Source: JADFGZ01 sp965222345
GTDB taxonomy: Bacteria > Acidobacteriota > Terriglobia > 2-12-FULL-54-10
Assembly: GCA_965222345.1 (NCBI GenBank)
Contig: CBDCTS010000006.1
Coordinates: 25,969-89,968, forward strand
Reading direction: 5' to 3'
DNA: 64,000 nt
How positions within the stretch are numbered: position 1 is the stretch's first letter; every line of letters starts with the position of its first letter. The notes beneath the pieces are model-generated. The model searched no databases. It was not told the origin of the DNA and worked only from the letters and a program-made list of their open reading frames with translations. This document shows, in pieces, positions 1 through 7,476 of this stretch. Made by a program: the position numbers and the translations under genes.

Positions 1-436
1 TGCCCGACATCTGCAACGGGATACCCCGGCTCTGGCAAAGGCTTCGGAGGTGATCTTCCAGGACACCGCCCACAAGCACAGCGCAAGGGTCTTTGTAGCC
101 TTGTTCAAGGAGGTGTTCGGCCATCTCCAGGAAGTCAGCAAACACCTCTGCGCGAACCAGACTCTGAAATTTGGAAAGGTATCCAGCATCATAGTCACGT
201 CGAAGGGCTCGGAGTGCACCGGCCTTATTCGCCATGGTGCGAGACATCCATTCTCGGTACGGCGAGGTGGCGGGAGCGAGGCGGTCCAACGTGGTCGCCA
301 GAATGGTATCGACCTCTGCGTAGAGCGACGGTCCCAGGTCTGAGAGATCGTCGTACTCCGCCTTCGCTCGGTGTGTAGACCAGAATTCGAGCGCCGCGTC
401 TATTTGCTTCAAGATTTCCTGCTTGGTTTGTTCCAC
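1..436 (-). CDS. Hypothetical helical protein, C-terminus outside window
   Basis: The minus-strand reading frame is open from the GTG at 436 through the left edge, so the 3' end is missing. About 145 residues are visible. They are rich in Glu, Leu and Arg and look alpha-helical, with a conserved-looking segment (AVLVGGVLEDHLRSLC) of a kind I associate with uncharacterised HEPN-like or abortive-infection-like proteins. I cannot name the family. GTG 436 was chosen because GGGGAG sits at a good ribosome-binding distance; TTG 451 and GTG 484 are in-frame alternatives. A perfect palindrome lies just upstream of the chosen start. Confidence 0.6.
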   Translation of the reverse strand, partial: MEQTKQEILKQIDAALEFWSTHRAKAEYDDLSDLGPSLYAEVDTILATTLDRLAPATSPYREWMSRTMANKAGALRALRRDYDAGYLSKFQSLVRAEVFADFLEMAEHLLEQGYKDPCAVLVGGVLEDHLRSLCQSRGIPLQMSG

Positions 437-455
437 CGTCTCTCCCCACAAGGCC

Positions 456-483
456 TGGAGTCGGCCAGATCTGGCCGACTCCA
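456..483. promoter_or_regulatory. Perfect 28-bp palindrome upstream of left-edge gene
   Basis: The two 14-bp arms are exactly complementary around the centre AGATCT, with no spacer. It ends 20 bp before the GTG 436 start. The position suggests an operator for a dimeric regulator. There is no T-tract, so a terminator is less likely. If translation starts at GTG 484 it would instead lie inside the gene. Confidence 0.55.
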
Positions 484-793
484 CAACGATCTGACCTGCC
501 TGCCGTTTTTTCGGACCAGTGATTTACTGGAAAACAGCGCCGGTCGGGATTCTCAGTTTGTGTCCGTGGTCGTCCTGGTCAGCGCGAGCCGACATCGCCG
601 GCGGCGGGGGTGGGAACGGTGGTGAGATCGTCCACGCCCGCCCCCCGCTGGGCTCACTCATCTGGTCATCACGCTCCCAGATAGCGGCTGGAACCGGGCG
701 ATCCGTCACAAGCGCATAGCCTAAAGGCCTTCCATGTCGAACATGTCGAAATAATCCAATCCTCGGGCTGCCGTAGCCAGTGATGGCAGCTAT
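484..793. other. Intergenic, no gene recognised
   Basis: The open frames on both strands look like chance frames of GC-rich DNA. I see no recognisable protein, RNA or repeat here. It separates the divergent left-edge gene from the higBA locus. Confidence 0.5.
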
Positions 794-816
794 AGTGTAA
801 CATTTAATGTTACACT
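794..816. promoter_or_regulatory. Inverted repeat operator of higBA
   Basis: Two perfect 11-bp arms (AGTGTAACATT and its complement) flank one central T and end 7 bp before the toxin start. Dyads at this position are usual HigA binding sites that autoregulate the operon. Confidence 0.7.
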
Positions 817-823
817 TCCTTTT

Positions 824-1102
824 ATGATCAAGGGGTTCGCTTCTAAGGTCCTTAGGAGGGCGTTTGAAGATGGAAACTACCGGAGGATCAACCCTCAATG
901 GAGGGCCAGGGTTGAACTTCTTCTGGACGCATTGGACGCAGCAGAGAAAGTGGAAGACTTGAACCTCCTGACGCTCGGCACCCACCCGCTGAAGGGCAAT
1001 CGAAAGGGTGAGTGGGGAATGACCGTGACGAAGAACTGGAGGATTACCTTCAGATTCGAGGCGGGAGACGCCGTCGAGGTAGACCTGGAAGATTATCACT
1101 AG
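824..1102 (+). CDS. higB: HigB-type toxin, RelE superfamily
   Basis: A 92-residue protein of the HigB family (ribosome-dependent mRNA interferase). It has the typical pattern: N-terminal GFASKVLRR, a long helix, HPLKGNRKGEWGMTV in the middle, and a WRITFRF strand followed by VEVDLEDYH at the end. The toxin precedes the antitoxin, the usual order for hig loci, and the antitoxin starts 15 bp after the stop. An 11-bp-arm dyad directly upstream is the likely HigA operator. Length and motifs look complete. Confidence 0.9.
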   Translation: MIKGFASKVLRRAFEDGNYRRINPQWRARVELLLDALDAAEKVEDLNLLTLGTHPLKGNRKGEWGMTVTKNWRITFRFEAGDAVEVDLEDYH

Positions 1103-1117
1103 AACGGAGGGCGTGGC

Positions 1118-1420
1118 ATGGCTAGAAATCTGGAGAGGCGGCCGACGCATCCAGGCAGGTTGCTACGGGGCGAGATCGAGGCTCGGGAACTCAATCAAGG
1201 GCAGGTGGCGGATCTTGTCGGTGTCGGGCGCAGGACCATTAACGAGATTTGCCAAGGACGAAGACCGATGAGCACTGACATGGCGCACCGGATCGGGAAG
1301 CTCTTCGGCAACGGTCCGACGCTCTGGGTCAACATGCAGAAGGCGATTGACATGTGGGACGCTGAGCGCGAGCACTCGACAGACTACGCAAAGATTCAGA
1401 CCTTGGAGATAGCACGATAA
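1118..1420 (+). CDS. higA: HigA-type antitoxin, XRE helix-turn-helix
   Basis: A 100-residue HigA antitoxin. The N-terminal THPGRLLRGEIEAREL leads into a Cro/C1-type helix-turn-helix (LNQGQVADLVGVGRRTINEICQGRRP), then the WVNMQKAIDMW helix typical of the family. It neutralises HigB and represses the operon. It is preceded by GGAGGGCG. Codon use matches the toxin, so the pair probably moved as a unit and stabilises the plasmid. Confidence 0.92.
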   Translation: MARNLERRPTHPGRLLRGEIEARELNQGQVADLVGVGRRTINEICQGRRPMSTDMAHRIGKLFGNGPTLWVNMQKAIDMWDAEREHSTDYAKIQTLEIAR

Positions 1421-1468
1421 AGGTTGTTATCGTTCTATGTCTCAGGATCGCCCGGTTTCGTCTTCTTG

Positions 1469-1720
1469 AACCCCCTTTCCCCTCGCCCTGGATGATTCCA
1501 GATCGGTCCTCGCCGTCAAGGGTTCGCTGCGCCGCTTCGCGCCCTGGACCGTTGCGGGACGATCTGGAGAGACGCGCTGTTCACGAGGGGAAAGGGGGGG
1601 GCGGGCGTGTGGACGGGCAGAAAGGGAACCTTTCGGTCATACCAGCCGCCTTGAGCCGTAGCCGAGGGGCGCTGTCACCCGTAGGGCCGTAGCGCAGCGT
1701 AGGAGCCGCGCCTGCCAAGC
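1469..1720. repeat. Structured dispersed repeat, copy I
   Basis: About 250 bp with large nested hairpins. Outer arms CCCCCTTTCCCCTCG (1471-1485) and its perfect complement (1584-1598) enclose inner arms around CCAGATCG. A GAAAGG/CCTTTC hairpin and a GC-rich segment (AGCCGAGGGGCGCTGTCACC) follow. Closely similar copies lie at 40739-41075 (same orientation) and 6490-7400 (inverted, split by a group II intron). The second half alone recurs at 54602-54710. Function unknown. It lies upstream of repA-1. Confidence 0.75.
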
Positions 1721-1886
1721 GCATTCCGAATCGTTCCCATATATTGCCTAGCACTCAACGCCGGCATCCGGGTTGCCCGTCCGAACGAACCTCGCTTGAC
1801 CAGCGACCTCCCACCGCGCCAGCTGCGAGCAGAGCTCCTCGAAAGCCCCCTCCGCTGCCTCCGGTTGGTATTGTGGGGCCGCGTCG

Positions 1887-1934
1887 GCGCTGAACGCGCG
1901 CCCCTTCTATCCGGGGAACATGGGAGAATAAGGC
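1887..1934 (+). promoter_or_regulatory. repA-1 leader, identical to that of repA-4
   Basis: The 48 bp before the repA start are identical to the 48 bp before the repA at 53178, and identity continues into the first codons. The segment contains a CCCC/GGGG hairpin and ends GGGAGAATAAGGC before the ATG, so it includes the ribosome-binding site. A degraded inverted trace is visible near 39917-39934. Confidence 0.6.
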
Positions 1935-2912
1935 ATGGCGCGCAAACGGGGCGGCTTGGTTCCCATCGAGGAAGCCATCTCTCATCTGGACGGGCCGGTG
2001 AAAAAGCTCCGCGACGCCACGCCCCAGGCGGTTCACCACTTCACCCGCTTCGATCAGGTGAATCAGCTTGTCGAGGCCAGCGAAGCGGACCCCGACATGG
2101 GTTTCATGGCACGCCTGCTGGCGCTGTGCAGCCTGCCCCGCACCAATCCCGGCGACCGGCTTCAGTACAAGCGCATCAATGGGCCGTACAAGCTCATCAT
2201 GTTCTCAAGCGGTGAAACCAAGCTGCCCTTTGGCAACATACCCCGCCTGCTGCTGGCCTGGGTGTGCACCGAAGCAGTGCGGACCCAAAGCCGCAAGTTG
2301 ATCCTGGGGACCTCGCTGGCCGAGTTCATGCGGAAGTTAGATATCAGCAGTGACAGTGGCGGCAGCCGGGGTGCCCGCACACGGCTGCGCAACCAGATGG
2401 ACCGGTTATTCAGCGCTTCCGTTTCGCTGATCTACGAAGACGAGCACAGCAAGCAGTTCGTTACCTCGCCTATCGCAGACCGGGGGGAGTTCTGGTGGGA
2501 CCCCAAACGGCCCGACGAGCCTATGCTGTGGGAAAGCAAGATCGAGCTCGGCGAGAAGTTCTTCCAGGAGATCATCCGCCACCCCGTGCCGCTCGACATG
2601 AACACCCTGAAGGCCCTCAAGCGGTCCTCGCTGGGCCTGGACCTTTACCTGTGGGTCGCCTACCGCACCTTCGCGCTCAAGCGCCCGTTGCGGCTCTCCT
2701 GGCCGCAGTTGTACCGCCAGTTCGGAGTAGACCCGGCACAGGCGGGCGACAAGAATACAGTGAACAACTTCCGCACAAAGTGCCTCCGAGAGCTAAAGAA
2801 GATCAAGCTGGCCTGGCCGGGGTTGAACTACGCGACGGCCAAGGGCGTGCTGGTCCTCTCGCCCTCGAAGCCCGCCGTACCCACCGCGCGGCAGCTTCAG
2901 CTCGTGAAATAG
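1935..2912 (+). CDS. repA: Plasmid replication initiator RepA (repA-1)
   Basis: A 325-residue RepA-family initiator (PF04796-type). It should bind iterons and load host replication proteins. Visible landmarks are GGLVPIEEAI at the start, HHFTRFDQVNQL, LPRLLLAWVCTEAVRTQS around residue 110, and the C-terminal winged-helix region with LGLDLYLWVAYRTFAL and LRLSWPQLYRQFG. It is strongly similar along its length to the protein at 53178 and to the damaged copy at 24881. Its presumed iteron origin follows directly (3021-3210). The start is fixed by the conserved leader GGGAGAATAAGGC. Confidence 0.92.
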   Translation: MARKRGGLVPIEEAISHLDGPVKKLRDATPQAVHHFTRFDQVNQLVEASEADPDMGFMARLLALCSLPRTNPGDRLQYKRINGPYKLIMFSSGETKLPFGNIPRLLLAWVCTEAVRTQSRKLILGTSLAEFMRKLDISSDSGGSRGARTRLRNQMDRLFSASVSLIYEDEHSKQFVTSPIADRGEFWWDPKRPDEPMLWESKIELGEKFFQEIIRHPVPLDMNTLKALKRSSLGLDLYLWVAYRTFALKRPLRLSWPQLYRQFGVDPAQAGDKNTVNNFRTKCLRELKKIKLAWPGLNYATAKGVLVLSPSKPAVPTARQLQLVK

Positions 2913-3020
2913 CCGCAAGCTCCTTTTAGACAGATGGCCCAAGAAAGGTTTTCATCACCCTTCAACGATTCGCTGTCCGGCTTACGATTCCTGCGATCCT
3001 TGCTTCGATGGTTTGGGCAA

Positions 3021-3210
3021 AGGTTTATCCACAGACTACTGTGATCTGGGGAAGTTTTCCACGCTGAAACGGGAATACTACTAGCACATCTTCTCCGCTG
3101 AAACGGGAACATCTTGGTGAGAACTCGCCGCTGAAACGGGAACACATACAAGTAGTTAAAGAACAAGTACTAAGAAACAAGTAGTAAGAACGACTACGCC
3201 TGTGAATAAA
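3021..3210. other. oriV: Iteron origin of replication for repA-1
   Basis: It contains a consensus DnaA box TTATCCACA (3025-3033). Three iterons with core CGCTGAAACGGGAA begin at 3062, 3096 and 3129, spaced 34 and 33 bp, about three helical turns. An AT-rich stretch with repeated CAAGTAGT/AAGAAC units follows, then TGTGAATAA (3201-3209), a DnaA-box variant. The architecture matches the origin at 54240-54440, although the iteron sequence is completely different. Confidence 0.85.
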
Positions 3211-3242
3211 TCTCTTGAATCAAAACCACAAGAGTCTGACAC

Positions 3243-3327
3243 TCAGCCTTGATCGCTGCGTTCAGTGCGGGGACTTTCGGCGTCACCTTGCGCTCCGACG
3301 AGGTACTGTCGTTCGTCTTCGGTCAGG
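3243..3327 (-). pseudogene. Relic of the 75-aa gene seen at 59087
   Basis: The minus strand shows a diverged, frameshifted match to the first 25 or so codons of the gene at 59087-59314 (TEDER near the start, then PKVPALNAAIKAE in another frame). An in-frame insertion-like segment separates the two halves. The rest of 3328-3620 holds only a short open minus frame with no family I recognise. Confidence 0.5.
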
Positions 3328-3744
3328 TTATCCCGAATTTCCCTGCTCGTTTCAACGCCGTGGGACCGCCACCACCGGAAGCGTGGCGAAGATGCGGCTG
3401 CCGGGGTCCATTTCCAGGGCCACGGCGCTGAACAGCCCCTCCTCCACCGCATCGCAGCGCACCGACCCCGCGAAATCCGACGCATCGGTCACTTCCGAGC
3501 CAGATTGCCGACCTCAACAAACTCCGGCAGCACAGCCCACGGCGGGCGCTTCACAAATACGCAGAGCTGTGCTCAGATCTACCTGATAAATCAGACAATC
3601 AATGGTTAGGCGGCATTGAATGAGAACGGCGGAGCGAAACTAGACCATAGAGCGGCGAATCGAAGCTGCTTTTGGGCGGAGTAAAAGTAGACCGTCCGAG
3701 TGGTCCAGCGAACATTCCTGTGGTGTTTGTGGGACACGAGAGGG

Positions 3745-5244
3745 ATGTATCGCGTGGAGCTATACGCTCAAGTACGGCGCAGTGTCTTTGTCGAAGGGCT
3801 CAGTGAGCGCGAGGCCGCCAAACGGTTTGGCCTGGCGCGAGGGACGGTGCGCAAGATGTTGCGCTACGCCACTCCGCCGGGCTATCGGCGGCGCCAACCA
3901 GCGCAGAGGCCGAAGCTGGATCCCTTCACCGGAATCGTCGATCAGATCCTCATCGACGATCAGGAACGTCCGAAGAAACAACGCCACACCGCAAAACGCA
4001 TCTTCGACCGCTTGCGCGACGAGTACGATTTCACCGGCGGTTACACGATCGTCAAGGACTATGTTCGCGACAAGAAGCTCGGCGGGCAAGAGATGTTCGT
4101 GCCGCTGGTGCATCCGCCGGGCGATGCCCAGGCCGACTTCGGTGAAGCTCTGGTGGTCATTGACGGCGTACAGCGCAAGGCGCACTACTTGGTGGTCGAT
4201 CTGCCGCATAGCGATGACGCTTTCGTAAAAGCTTTCCCGGCCGAGACGACGGAAGCGTTTTGCGAGGGGCACAACGCAGCGTTTCGGTACTTCGGCGGCG
4301 TGCCACGCAGCATCCTCTACGACAACACGACCTTGGCGGTGGCGAGGATTCTGGGCGACGGCAGGCGCAAGCGGACCAGGGTGTTCAGTGAACTGCAGTC
4401 GCACTATTTATTCTCCGATCGTTTCGGGCGTCCGGGCAAAGGCAACGACAAGGGAAAGGTGGAAGGACTGGTCGGTTATGCCCGGCGGAACTTCATGGTG
4501 CCGGCGCCAAGGTTTCCAAGCTGGGAAGCGTTCAACGAGCAGCTCGAAGCGCAGTGCCTCAACAATCGTAAGCGGCGCTTGCGGCGGCACACCGAAACGA
4601 TTGAGGAACGTTTCAAGCGTGACCGCCAAGCGTTGTTGCCCTTGCCGCCCACGCCCTATGACGCCTGCGACAAACGCACCACGCGGGTGACGTCGCTGTC
4701 ATTGGTGCGCTATCGCGCCAACGACTACTCGGTGCCCACACGCTACGGACATCGCCAGGTGTTGCTGAAAGGCTACGTCGATGAAATCGTGATCTGTTGT
4801 GGCAGCGAAGAGATCGCGCGCCACCGGCGCAGTTACGAACGCGAAGAGTTGATCTTCGATCCGCTGCATTACCTGGCACTGCTGGAACGCAAGACCAACG
4901 CGCTCGATCAAGCGGCCCCGTTGGCGGGCTGGGAGCTGCCCGAACAGTTCACGTGCTTGAGACGTTTGCTCGAGGCACGGTTGGGAATGCCAGGCAAGCG
5001 CGAGTACGTGCAGGTATTGCGATTACTGGAGGACTTCCGATTCGAGCACGTTGCCGCGGCGGTGCGCCAAGCCTGCGAGTTGGGAGCGATTGGCTTGGAT
5101 GCAGTCAGGCACTTAGTGCTGTGCCGCATCGAGCAACGGCCGCCGCGCTTGGACTTGACGAAGTATCCGCACCTGCCGGCAGCCCAGGTGGAGCAAACCT
5201 CCGCTGCGGACTATTTGGCACTGCTGGCACAAGGAGGGGGGTAA
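3745..5244 (+). CDS. istA: IS21-family transposase IstA
   Basis: The DDE transposase of the element (499 residues from the ATG at 3745; an in-frame ATG at 3700 is less likely because MYRVELYAQVRRSVFVEGLS is the usual IstA N-terminus and GAGAGGG precedes it). It has an N-terminal helix-turn-helix (SEREAAKRFGLARGTVRKML), a retroviral-integrase-like core beginning at QADFGEALV, a second acidic segment at ILYDNTTLAV, and a GNDKGKVEGLVGYARR segment carrying the catalytic glutamate. Its stop overlaps the istB start. Confidence 0.93.
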   Translation: MYRVELYAQVRRSVFVEGLSEREAAKRFGLARGTVRKMLRYATPPGYRRRQPAQRPKLDPFTGIVDQILIDDQERPKKQRHTAKRIFDRLRDEYDFTGGYTIVKDYVRDKKLGGQEMFVPLVHPPGDAQADFGEALVVIDGVQRKAHYLVVDLPHSDDAFVKAFPAETTEAFCEGHNAAFRYFGGVPRSILYDNTTLAVARILGDGRRKRTRVFSELQSHYLFSDRFGRPGKGNDKGKVEGLVGYARRNFMVPAPRFPSWEAFNEQLEAQCLNNRKRRLRRHTETIEERFKRDRQALLPLPPTPYDACDKRTTRVTSLSLVRYRANDYSVPTRYGHRQVLLKGYVDEIVICCGSEEIARHRRSYEREELIFDPLHYLALLERKTNALDQAAPLAGWELPEQFTCLRRLLEARLGMPGKREYVQVLRLLEDFRFEHVAAAVRQACELGAIGLDAVRHLVLCRIEQRPPRLDLTKYPHLPAAQVEQTSAADYLALLAQGGG

Positions 5245-6005
5245 TGGCGAGGTCGAAACTTCTGCTCGAAGCGCATTTGAAAGCGTTGCGGCTGCCAACC
5301 TTCCTGCGCGAGTACGACAAACTGGCGCGGCAATGCGCCGCCGAGAGCTTGGATTCGAGGAGCTTCCTGCAACAACTCTGCGAGCTGGAACTGCTCGACC
5401 GTGAACAGCGGGCCACCGAGCGCCGCATCAAGGCCGCGAAGTTTCCCGTGACCAAGAGTCTGGACACTTTCGACTTCCCGTCCTTGCCAGCGTTGAACAA
5501 GAAGCTGGTGCTGGAACTGGCGCGCTGTGAGTTTATCGACCGCCGCGAAAACGTGCTGGCACTGGGTAATTCCGGCACGGGCAAAACGCACATCGGCTTG
5601 GCGTTGGGACTGGCGGCTTGTCAGCGCGGCTATCGAACACGCTTCACAACAGCGGCGGCACTGGTCAATGAGCTGTTCGAAGCCCGAGATGAACGGCGCT
5701 TGCTGCGATGTCAAAAGCAGTTGGCCAAGCAGGATCTGCTGATCGTCGATGAACTGGGCTACGTGCCGCTATCGAAGACCGGAGCGGAGTTATTGTTCGA
5801 AGTGTTTTCCCAGCGCTACGAACAGGGCTCGACGCTGGTCACCTCGAATCTGCCGTTTAACGAATGGACGGAGGTCTTCGGCTCCGAGCGGCTGACCGGC
5901 GCCCTGCTCGATCGCCTCACGCACCACGTTCATATTCTAGAGATGAACGGCGAAAGCTTCCGTCTGATCCAGAGCAAGAAGAAGCGGGCTCACTCTTTGG
6001 GCTGA
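5244..6005 (+). CDS. istB: IS21-family helper ATPase IstB
   Basis: A 253-residue DnaA/DnaC-like AAA+ ATPase that directs IstA to target DNA. Walker A GNSGTGKTH and an intact Walker B LLIVDELGYVPL are present, followed by the sensor-1 strand TLVTSNLPF. The ATG overlaps the istA TAA by one base and AAGGAGGGGG precedes it, indicating translational coupling. Compared with copy B it differs at a few residues, and it keeps the Walker B aspartate that copy B has lost. Confidence 0.94.
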   Translation: MARSKLLLEAHLKALRLPTFLREYDKLARQCAAESLDSRSFLQQLCELELLDREQRATERRIKAAKFPVTKSLDTFDFPSLPALNKKLVLELARCEFIDRRENVLALGNSGTGKTHIGLALGLAACQRGYRTRFTTAAALVNELFEARDERRLLRCQKQLAKQDLLIVDELGYVPLSKTGAELLFEVFSQRYEQGSTLVTSNLPFNEWTEVFGSERLTGALLDRLTHHVHILEMNGESFRLIQSKKKRAHSLG

Positions 6006-6022
6006 CCCACCGGCCACTCGCC

Positions 6023-6107
6023 CGGTTTTCGTGGGACGGCCTCCACTACGCCTGGGCCGCCCTAAAGGGCGACCGCAGGCTCCGTTCCAGCCGTCCCACG
6101 AAAACCG
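6023..6107. repeat. Hairpin between istB and IS right end
   Basis: Perfect 18-bp arms (CGGTTTTCGTGGGACGGC and its complement at 6090-6107) separated by about 50 bp lie downstream of istB. The same structure is in copy B (18467-18551). It may terminate transcription or protect against read-through. Confidence 0.7.
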
Positions 6108-6174
6108 CTACCCCTTCACCAACTGGTCTACTTTTGCTCCGCCGAAGTGGTCCAAATTTACTCCGCCCTTGACA

Positions 6175-6260
6175 CAAAGCCACTGGGGGATGGGTAAACA
6201 CCTATTTTATGGGTGTTCTTGGGATGTATCTGAAGCGCCTCTTGGGATGTATCTGAAGCA
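6175..6260. other. Tandem-iteron origin, displaced from its repA
   Basis: Two tandem copies of TCTTGGGATGTATCTGAAGC begin at 6217 and 6240, a period of 23 bp. A short AACACC/GGTGTT dyad lies immediately upstream. If 6175 onward is joined to the reverse complement of 20954 (removing the IS21 and one CAAAGC copy), the RepA reading frame there continues five codons and ends at a TAA just before these iterons. This is therefore the origin of that RepA. Confidence 0.75.
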
Positions 6261-6537
6261 CTACTTAATAGGTTCTCCGATAGCAACCAAACGCACACAC
6301 CGACAGAAAAACTTACCACCCTCTACTCTGAAACACCAACACCTCCGAAGCGGGGGGGGCTGACGCCCCGCGCAAAAGGAAAAACCAAAACCTTCCTTAT
6401 AGGTAAACAACTGAAAACAAACACCTTACGCCATACCGCGGCGGTACGGGCAAGCGGACCGACAACAAAACCCCACCCAAAACCCCGGATAGCCTCCGCC
6501 AAGGGGCGAGGTCAAGCCGCTGGCGCGGCTCCTACGC
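6261..6537. other. Conserved origin tail and first part of repeat copy II
   Basis: A GGGGC-TGAC-GCCCC hairpin at about 6356-6369 is followed by CGCAAAAGGAAAAACC and CCTTCCTTATAGGTAAA, a stretch also found at 54485-54525 and, inverted, at 27575-27615. From about 6487 it enters the structured repeat, whose GCCGC-TGGC-GCGGC hairpin ends just before the group II intron. No gene is seen. Confidence 0.6.
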
Positions 6538-7170
6538 GTGTGCCGAGCATGACCGACAGCTGGGAGGTGCAAGTCCTCTATCCAGCCTGATGGCGGTGAA
6601 GGATTAGCGAAGCGCAAGGGCGTCGTCGCGAGGCGGGGTCTGAAGGAAGCGTGGAGCAAAGCCGCGACCCGATGAACAAGAACCGGATACGAGGCCTACC
6701 CGGCCGGACGAGCGAGCGCGTGATCGCGAAGTCCAGAGCCATCAAGGGCCGGGAGGGTAAATCCGGCGGGGATGCGGCGAAGGCGGTCGGTCTTACCTCG
6801 GGAGGTCTGCGCCGTGTCCGGAAGTCCCGGACTGAGCGGGTCCGCAAGGCCCGTGACCGCGGCGCAGAAGTCAGCAGAGGGCATAGTAGCCGGCTCGCCG
6901 GCGAAGGCCCGAACGACGGACAGGGTCAGTAGGACGGCAACGCTCATGCGGACCAGGCGGCAGAACATCCAGTTGGAGCTGGCCTTGGAGCCGGTGGCGA
7001 AGGGTGAAGCCCGGAACCCCGACACCCAAGGGACCGAAGCCCGCACGGCGCACGCCGAACCCGAACGCCCGGCGGCCCATGCCGCTTGACTCCGTCGAAC
7101 CGCCGTGTACGGACCCGTACGCACGGTGGTGTGGGAGGGGAGGAGCCGCGAGGCTCCCCCCTATCCCGAT
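6538..7170 (+). mobile_element. Group II intron, internally deleted (633 bp)
   Basis: It begins GTGTGCCGAGC and ends CCTATCCCGAT. Domain I features include GGGAGGTGCAAGTCC and GGATACGAGGC. The 3' end shows a domain V-like hairpin (CCGCCGTGTACGGACC... GTACGCACGGTGG) and a domain VI hairpin. Most of domain IV, with the reverse transcriptase gene, is gone. The boundaries are confirmed by an empty site: removing 6538-7170 rejoins CCTACGC to TGCGCTACGG, exactly as in the uninterrupted repeat at 54650. Insertion is a few bases after a hairpin, as group IIC introns do. Mobility would need maturase supplied in trans. Confidence 0.85.
6946..7089 (+). pseudogene. N-terminal stub of group II intron reverse transcriptase
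   Basis: A 47-codon remnant resembling the N-terminal leader of group II intron-encoded proteins (MRTRRQNIQLELALEPVAK, then a Gly/Glu/Ala-rich linker). The frame stops at 7089. The reverse transcriptase and maturase domains are absent, deleted between about 7080 and the domain V region. The C-terminal coding remnant (about 7089-7165) overlaps the intron 3' structure in another frame. Confidence 0.7.
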
Positions 7171-7400
7171 TGCGCTACGGCCCTGCGGGTAACAGCGCCC
7201 CTCGGCTACGGCTCAAGGCGGCTGGTATATCCGAAAGGTTCCCTTTCGGCCCGTCCACACAGCCCGCCCCCCCCCTTTTCTCTCGTGAACAGCGCGTCTC
7301 TCCAGATCAGCCCGGAGCAGTCCGGGGCGCGAAGCGGCGAAGCGGACCCTGGACGGCGAGGACCGATCTGGAATCATTCGCGGGGAGGGAAAGGAGATCA
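7171..7400. repeat. Structured dispersed repeat, copy II (continued)
   Basis: Reverse-complement relative to copy I. It resumes directly at the intron 3' end with TGCGCTACGGCCCTGCGGGT, contains the CCGAAAGG/CCTTTCGG hairpin and the ACCGATCTGGAATCATTC segment, and ends near 7400. Outer arms are partly decayed compared with copies I and III. Confidence 0.7.
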
Positions 7401-7476
7401 GAGCCGACCGAGCTTCTGAGCCAGTACACCTGGGCTCAACTGCTCATCCTTGAAATTGTGCGATAGCTAACCCGGC

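Larger units (their letters stand above)
3621..6174 (+). mobile_element. IS21-family element, copy A, 2554 bp
   Basis: The ends were set by comparing this copy with those at 18400-20953 and 56372: left end TGAGAACGGCGGAG, right end CTCCGCCCTTGACA, so TG...CA termini as in IS21. The left and right ends are imperfect inverted repeats, and further GCGGAG/TAGACC subterminal repeats follow. It carries istA and istB. Copies A and B are both exactly 2554 bp. There is no direct repeat across the two flanks of this copy, but its right flank CAAAGC matches the IS-left flank of copy B. Confidence 0.93.

Noticed and set aside
4388..4879. Short frames inside istA as separate genes
   Set aside because: They are alternative frames of a GC-rich transposase gene and recur identically in copy B.
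3621..6174. Target duplication flanking IS21 copy A
   Set aside because: Left flank CATTGAA and right flank CAAAGCC do not match. The match is with copy B's flank and is explained by inversion.
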